Source of the DNA: Rickettsia typhi
GTDB taxonomy: Bacteria > Pseudomonadota > Alphaproteobacteria > Rickettsiales > Deianiraeaceae
Reading direction: 5' to 3'
NCBI GenBank assembly: GCA_945861605.1
Contig: CAMAVG010000009.1
Coordinates: forward strand, 1 to 18,305
Length of the DNA stretch: 18,305 bases
Part shown: positions 15,018 to 18,305 of the stretch, piece by piece
Layout: the number at the start of each line of letters is the position of its first letter
Numbering within the stretch: position 1 is the stretch's first letter
Notes under the pieces: generated by a model
The model's database searches: none
Seen by the model: only the letters and a program-made list of their open reading frames with translations
Told to the model about the DNA's origin: nothing
Position numbers and translations under genes: made by a program

Positions 15018-16145
15018 ATGGCAGTATACAGAGTATGGGAGGGAAACCCTCCAAGTAGAGTTGATAAAATTCCACAAGAAGTTGTGAAGTTTGTTGATGG
15101 ACAAGGTCGTTACGAAGAAAAACTTACAAAAAAAAGCGGATTCATTGCTGTTTTTGGTGCAAATGCGACACATTTGACGGGCTGTGCAGGCGGTATACAT
15201 TCTGGCGGTGGGCAAGCCAAAGGTGTTATAAATTGCAAAAATGTTATGCCGCTTGATACAATGTATTTCGCATCTAGTGAATCTTTGAAAAGAGACGCCC
15301 TTCTTGGAACGATTCGCTATCAATTCGCTGAAATGGCAAAGCGACCAAACACACCATTCATCATTCCTTACAAAGTGCTAGATGAAAAAGATCTTAGCAT
15401 ATTGAAGAGTACAAAAGCAAACCCTTACCAACCTAATGCTAATGAGACATACACCGCCATAATAAGCGAAGAATGTTCAAATCAAGGCGCTGTTAAGCAG
15501 TGGCTAAATGGCTTGAAAGTTGGCGATCAACTGGTGAATGTGGGATTTGGCATATGCACAGCCCCCGATATTGAAGCGTTGTATGTAATAAACACATTGG
15601 CGGAGAAAGTGTTTGCTAACCAAGGAAAAAATAAAGCACAAGGTTCTTCCAATGTCGCAGAAGAAATTACATCGTGGGCAAGTGTGGTTCTGCAAAATGT
15701 GAGTGAGATTTCAAAAGGAAGCAAGCTTGACCTCGTGAAGAAAGCGGAGGAGGAGCTGAAGAAGCAAACTGCGAATTCACACACCAAAAAATTACAAGAT
15801 ACACAAAAATTACAAAATGTTTTAAGTGCATTACGCACAAGAAATGCTTTTAAGACTCTTGGTTCGAAACAAATTCTGAATATATTCAGCGATGCTGTCA
15901 AGCACAGGTGTTACTCAAGAAGACCACGGTTACGGATGCGTGTTGATGTCAAAGAAGCCAAATTAATGCGTAAATTTTCCGTTGAATTTCAAAAAGAGTG
16001 TCAAAAACAAAGTTTAATTTTTTCAAATACGCATTCCACCGGAAACAACACAAACGGAATGAGGACGAAATCGGTTGTGGATTTTCTGAATCAAAATAAT
16101 AATGGTGATATTGCAAAGCTTGTTAAAGGTGCCGGATGGAGATAA
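15018..16145 (+). CDS. Unrecognised 375-residue protein, possible lineage-specific gene
   Basis: I do not recognise this protein. It has no signal peptide or membrane span and looks soluble. Residues 1-190 are mixed, with a glycine-rich patch GCAGGIHSGGGQAKG (55-69) and several cysteines. Residues about 215-275 are helical and charged (VKKAEEELKKQ), with a small repeat KLQDTQKLQ. A basic cluster RCYSRRPRLRMR lies at 297-308. The C-terminal third is Asn/Ser/Lys-rich and ends VKGAGWR. It is bracketed by fabI and tRNA-Arg, with its own promoter-like site. A substrate of the type IV system suggested by the VirB6-like gene is possible, but that is inference only. Confidence 0.75.
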   Translation: MAVYRVWEGNPPSRVDKIPQEVVKFVDGQGRYEEKLTKKSGFIAVFGANATHLTGCAGGIHSGGGQAKGVINCKNVMPLDTMYFASSESLKRDALLGTIRYQFAEMAKRPNTPFIIPYKVLDEKDLSILKSTKANPYQPNANETYTAIISEECSNQGAVKQWLNGLKVGDQLVNVGFGICTAPDIEALYVINTLAEKVFANQGKNKAQGSSNVAEEITSWASVVLQNVSEISKGSKLDLVKKAEEELKKQTANSHTKKLQDTQKLQNVLSALRTRNAFKTLGSKQILNIFSDAVKHRCYSRRPRLRMRVDVKEAKLMRKFSVEFQKECQKQSLIFSNTHSTGNNTNGMRTKSVVDFLNQNNNGDIAKLVKGAGWR

Positions 16146-16150
16146 TAGAG

Positions 16151-16227
16151 TGGTGCACTCGGAGGGAATCGAACCCCCAACCTCTTGATTCGTAGTCAAG
16201 TGCTCTATCCGATTAAGCTACGAGTGC
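16151..16227 (-). tRNA. tRNA-Arg (anticodon ACG)
   Basis: On the minus strand, the acceptor arms GCACTCG and CGAGTGC pair perfectly. The anticodon arm is CTTGA-CTACGAA-TCAAG with anticodon ACG. The T arm contains GGTTCGATTCC and the encoded 3' end is ACCA. The length is 77 bases including CCA. The ACG anticodon reads CGN codons after A34 is changed to inosine by TadA. The 3' end lies 5 bases from the stop of the orphan gene on the other strand. Confidence 0.97.
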
Positions 16228-16236
16228 ATTGCACAA

Positions 16237-16265
16237 ATCAAAACCATTGGAAATTTATTTGTCAA
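16237..16265 (-). promoter_or_regulatory. Probable tRNA-Arg promoter
   Basis: On the minus strand: TTGACA (16265-16260), 17 bases, then TTTGAT (16242-16237), about 10 bases before the tRNA 5' end. Confidence 0.45.
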
Positions 16266-16277
16266 GTGAATTTATCG

Positions 16278-16306
16278 TTGACAAATCTTTTCTTGGGAAT
16301 TATTAT
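16278..16306 (+). promoter_or_regulatory. Near-consensus promoter of ribE
   Basis: TTGACA (16278-16283), exactly 17 bases, then TATTAT (16301-16306), with the ribE ATG at 16329. It sits back to back with the tRNA-Arg promoter. Confidence 0.65.
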
Positions 16307-16328
16307 GGTGAATAAGTAAAAATGATGA

Positions 16329-16934
16329 ATGTTTACAGGCATAATTCAGCAAACGGCGTTTGTTGTGGGGAATGTTCAAACGCAGGATGGCAAAACCCTT
16401 AAAATCCGCTTTGCAAAGGTTGAAAATGTGAAAATCGGAGATTCCATCGCCATAAACGGCTGTTGTTTGACGGTCATAAAAATTGAGGGAAACGAACTTT
16501 CGTTTTATGTCTCAATGGAAACTTTAAAGCAAACAACTTTGATGATGCTCTCCGGTAATGATCGCGTGAATATTGAAACCGCGATGCTTGCGTCAACGCC
16601 ACTTGGTGGACATATTATCCTTGGTCATGTGGATGAAGTCGCCAAGGTTGTTTCAATTGAAAATTCGCAGAATACATACAAAATTATGATTGAAGTTTCC
16701 AATACGGGAAAGAAGTTTTTGATCAAGAAGGGTTCAATTGCAATTGATGGCATATCCATTACAATTATGGCAGTTAAGGGAAGACTTCTTGAATTAAATG
16801 TCATTCCTCACACTTGGAATAACACGACGCTTTCCCTTTTAAATGTTGCAAGTAATGGACTTGTTAATGTGGAGTTTGATCATTTCGTGAAAATTATTGG
16901 TAAAAAAATTGATGAACACTTTGCAAATCGTTAG
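16329..16934 (+). CDS. ribE: Riboflavin synthase alpha chain
   Basis: Dismutates two molecules of dimethyl-ribityllumazine, the product of ribH, to riboflavin. The start MFTGIIQ at ATG 16329 is the family hallmark, and the phenylalanine of MFTGI lies in the active site. Two lumazine-binding repeats are visible: GDSIAINGCCLTV (37-49) with GGHIILGHVDEVAKV (93-107), and GSIAIDGISITI (135-146) with VNVEFDHFVKII (179-190). The length is 201 residues. The last 23 bp overlap the lipoprotein gene that follows. Another gene name used for this enzyme is ribC. Confidence 0.95.
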   Translation: MFTGIIQQTAFVVGNVQTQDGKTLKIRFAKVENVKIGDSIAINGCCLTVIKIEGNELSFYVSMETLKQTTLMMLSGNDRVNIETAMLASTPLGGHIILGHVDEVAKVVSIENSQNTYKIMIEVSNTGKKFLIKKGSIAIDGISITIMAVKGRLLELNVIPHTWNNTTLSLLNVASNGLVNVEFDHFVKIIGKKIDEHFANR

Positions 16935-17670
16935 AATATCCATCGCTGTTATTTTGTTGAGTTCGTGCGGGTATATGTCACAAGAACGCCATGTGAATGC
17001 AATAACAACAACGCAATCGATATTCCTCGACATTCCAGACAAAACCGTTTTCCTAAACATCGATGGCGCAATTCCACAATTTCGCACCGCTGTATTTAGT
17101 CAATTGACAAATGAAGGCGTGAAGATTTCCCAAAATTACGCAAATGCAAATGTTTTGCTGAAAGTGAAAACGAAATTCCACGGTGAAATTATTTCGAAAA
17201 ATTACGAAAAAATCATTCAGGATGAAACATCGTTTGAAAACATTGAACAATTGCCAAAACCTGAAAAAGAAAGGGAGGAATACAAAAAAACGACAATAGA
17301 CCAGCTAATCGAGGACCCATCCGGAATGATTGTCGGTTTTGCGATTGGTGCTGCAAGTGGAATGCCGATTCTTGGTGCGCCAATTGGAATGGCTGTTGGT
17401 GCGGGTTTAAACATTGGGTTTTCAAATGCTTTGGCTAAAACTGAAATGTTGACAATTCTTGATATTGAAATTCATGAACGAACAAAAAAACCGATATGGT
17501 ACACGGATAAACGAATTCACAAAAAGGACGAATACTCAATTCGTAAGTACGACTTCTCCGAGGAATCCAACTGGAAAGTTTACAAAACTCGTGTAATTGT
17601 TCGAACGAAATCACACGAAGAGTTTGATTTTGATGAAGTCTCAAGAAGGGTGGCATCGTTTGTTATTTAA
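16912..17670 (+). CDS. TraT-like outer-membrane lipoprotein
   Basis: A 252-residue lipoprotein starting at ATG 16912; an in-frame TTG at 16897 is an alternative. The signal has lipobox LSSC with cysteine 19. RHVNAITTTQSIFLDIPDKTVFLNI (26-50) matches the start of the TraT complement-resistance/surface-exclusion family. A glycine-zipper segment GMIVGFAIGAASGMPILGAPIGMAVGAGLNIG (138-169) corresponds to TraT's hydrophobic central region, and a strand-rich C-terminus follows. TraT proteins of conjugative plasmids block mating-pair formation and reduce complement killing; chromosomal copies have unclear roles. It overlaps ribE by 23 bp and convergent PyrK-like coding sequence by 8 bp. Confidence 0.68.
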   Translation: MNTLQIVRISIAVILLSSCGYMSQERHVNAITTTQSIFLDIPDKTVFLNIDGAIPQFRTAVFSQLTNEGVKISQNYANANVLLKVKTKFHGEIISKNYEKIIQDETSFENIEQLPKPEKEREEYKKTTIDQLIEDPSGMIVGFAIGAASGMPILGAPIGMAVGAGLNIGFSNALAKTEMLTILDIEIHERTKKPIWYTDKRIHKKDEYSIRKYDFSEESNWKVYKTRVIVRTKSHEEFDFDEVSRRVASFVI

Positions 17671-18305
17671 CAATAATGTTATCGATGCAGGCGTAAGTGC
17701 CGTCGGGTTTAATACATCTTCCGCAAATGCCACCAAGCATGCAGTTCATTTTTTGATACAAAAACACGCTTCCACTGTTGTGATTCCGCGTGTAGTTTGA
17801 AATATCGGGAAGAGAATTTGGGTGGGTTGCTATGAAAAAGTTTTCCGTTTTTTTATTTTTGTTATAGTGTACTAGTACAGTAGAACACTCAATGAATTCC
17901 TGCGGGGTGATTATTTTATGGTTTTTGAAGATTTCGCTGAAAATGAGCCGAGACCTTTCACAGGCGACAATCGTGCAATCGCTTGGAATTTCAGGAAATG
18001 ATGAGCAGTTTATTCCGCTAATGTGAATTTTCTGACCGCTGGAAATGGATTCGATAATGTTTGCAGTTTTTTTGTTGGAATTTTCAAGATATAGCGTTAT
18101 GGTATCCCCTTTGATTTTTGAAATCGTTATCGCAATTGATTCACGACCAAAGACCTGAAGCTTCAAAACATTGCCGGCATTGGCTTTTTTTGCGAAAAAC
18201 GGGGCGTGAAGTTTTATTTCAAAGAAATTGTTTTTTGCTTCCAGAATTGAAAGTTCGCGTGCAAAAACTTCATTATAGTTTTGCGTGATATTTTTATTTT
18301 TTTTT
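17663..18305 (-). CDS. C-terminal PyrK-like flavin/iron-sulfur module of a larger flavoprotein (partial)
   Basis: The frame stays open to the right edge, so the gene starts outside the window; the TTG at 18166 is internal. After a Lys/Asn stretch encoded by the terminal T run, residues reading LEAKNNFFEIKLHAPFFAKK (about 18242-18183) resemble the first strands of a ferredoxin-reductase FAD domain. The C-terminus has four cysteines in CX5CX2CX8C (MNCMLGGICGRC...YAC), like the 2Fe-2S site at the end of PyrK and of GltD-PyrK fusion proteins. No GGGXGXXP nucleotide-binding motif is present. A fused glutamate-synthase-small-subunit-like oxidoreductase is the best guess. Confidence 0.6.
   Translation of the reverse strand, partial: KKNKNITQNYNEVFARELSILEAKNNFFEIKLHAPFFAKKANAGNVLKLQVFGRESIAITISKIKGDTITLYLENSNKKTANIIESISSGQKIHISGINCSSFPEIPSDCTIVACERSRLIFSEIFKNHKIITPQEFIECSTVLVHYNKNKKTENFFIATHPNSLPDISNYTRNHNSGSVFLYQKMNCMLGGICGRCIKPDGTYACIDNIIVK

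Noticed and set aside
16151..16265. Attachment site of an integrated element at tRNA-Arg
   Set aside because: No second copy of the tRNA 3' end, no integrase and no mobile gene seen in the window; kept only as a possibility in the orphan-gene finding.
1..18305. CRISPR array, insertion sequence or prophage
   Set aside because: No regularly spaced repeats, transposase-like or phage-like frames, or terminal inverted repeats were found.

Overview
The window looks like chromosomal DNA of an AT-rich alphaproteobacterium, most likely a host-associated lineage of the Rickettsiales or Holosporales type. Reasons: a Fur protein whose C-terminal half has the alphaproteobacterial form (HHHDHLIDVDTNEV, no CXXC zinc motif), an AtpB containing DPMHQFEI, a Mic60/COG4223-like membrane coiled-coil protein, a very large VirB6/TrbL-type secretion protein, and ribosomal-protein, cell-wall, lipid and cofactor genes dispersed from their usual operons. 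The standard code is used (TGA is a stop). Genes are packed tightly, with several end-to-end overlaps, and almost no start has a recognisable Shine-Dalgarno sequence. Species-level placement is inference.

Left part (1-2500): the tail of an unidentified gene, a convergent TsaC-type threonylcarbamoyl-AMP synthase, a divergent single-span membrane peptide, and a lipoprotein/M16 metalloprotease pair. The gap after the protease (2417-2636) holds a 22-bp perfect hairpin and a near-consensus promoter pointing back toward it, so a small RNA or micropeptide transcript is possible.

Centre-left (2637-7112): a CBU_0592-like membrane protein, then a lone 941-residue VirB6-like gene whose start codon lies inside a perfect 12-bp inverted repeat and whose periplasmic half contains a duplicated domain. 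It is followed by rimM and a Mic60-like protein.

Centre (7109-9494, minus strand): a compact run rpmD-atpB-ribH-dapF, in which L30 and the ATPase a subunit sit away from their usual spc and atp operons. Across a divergent promoter region lie rplY and gmhA on the plus strand (9648-10820).

Centre-right (10827-14874, minus strand): a run fabI-fabZ-fur-mfd. The mfd product lacks the whole N-terminal UvrB-like module, and its start overlaps the fur stop by one base.

Right part (15018-18305): an unrecognised 375-residue gene next to a tRNA-Arg(ACG), then ribE and a TraT-like lipoprotein gene overlapping it, and finally the C-terminal end of a PyrK/GltD-type flavoprotein that runs off the window. 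Functionally the window mixes translation (tsaC, rimM, rpmD, rplY, tRNA), envelope and fatty-acid synthesis (dapF, gmhA, fabI, fabZ), riboflavin synthesis (ribH, ribE), energy (atpB), and probable host-interaction functions (VirB6-like, TraT-like, and perhaps the orphan gene). No insertion sequence, prophage or CRISPR array was seen.
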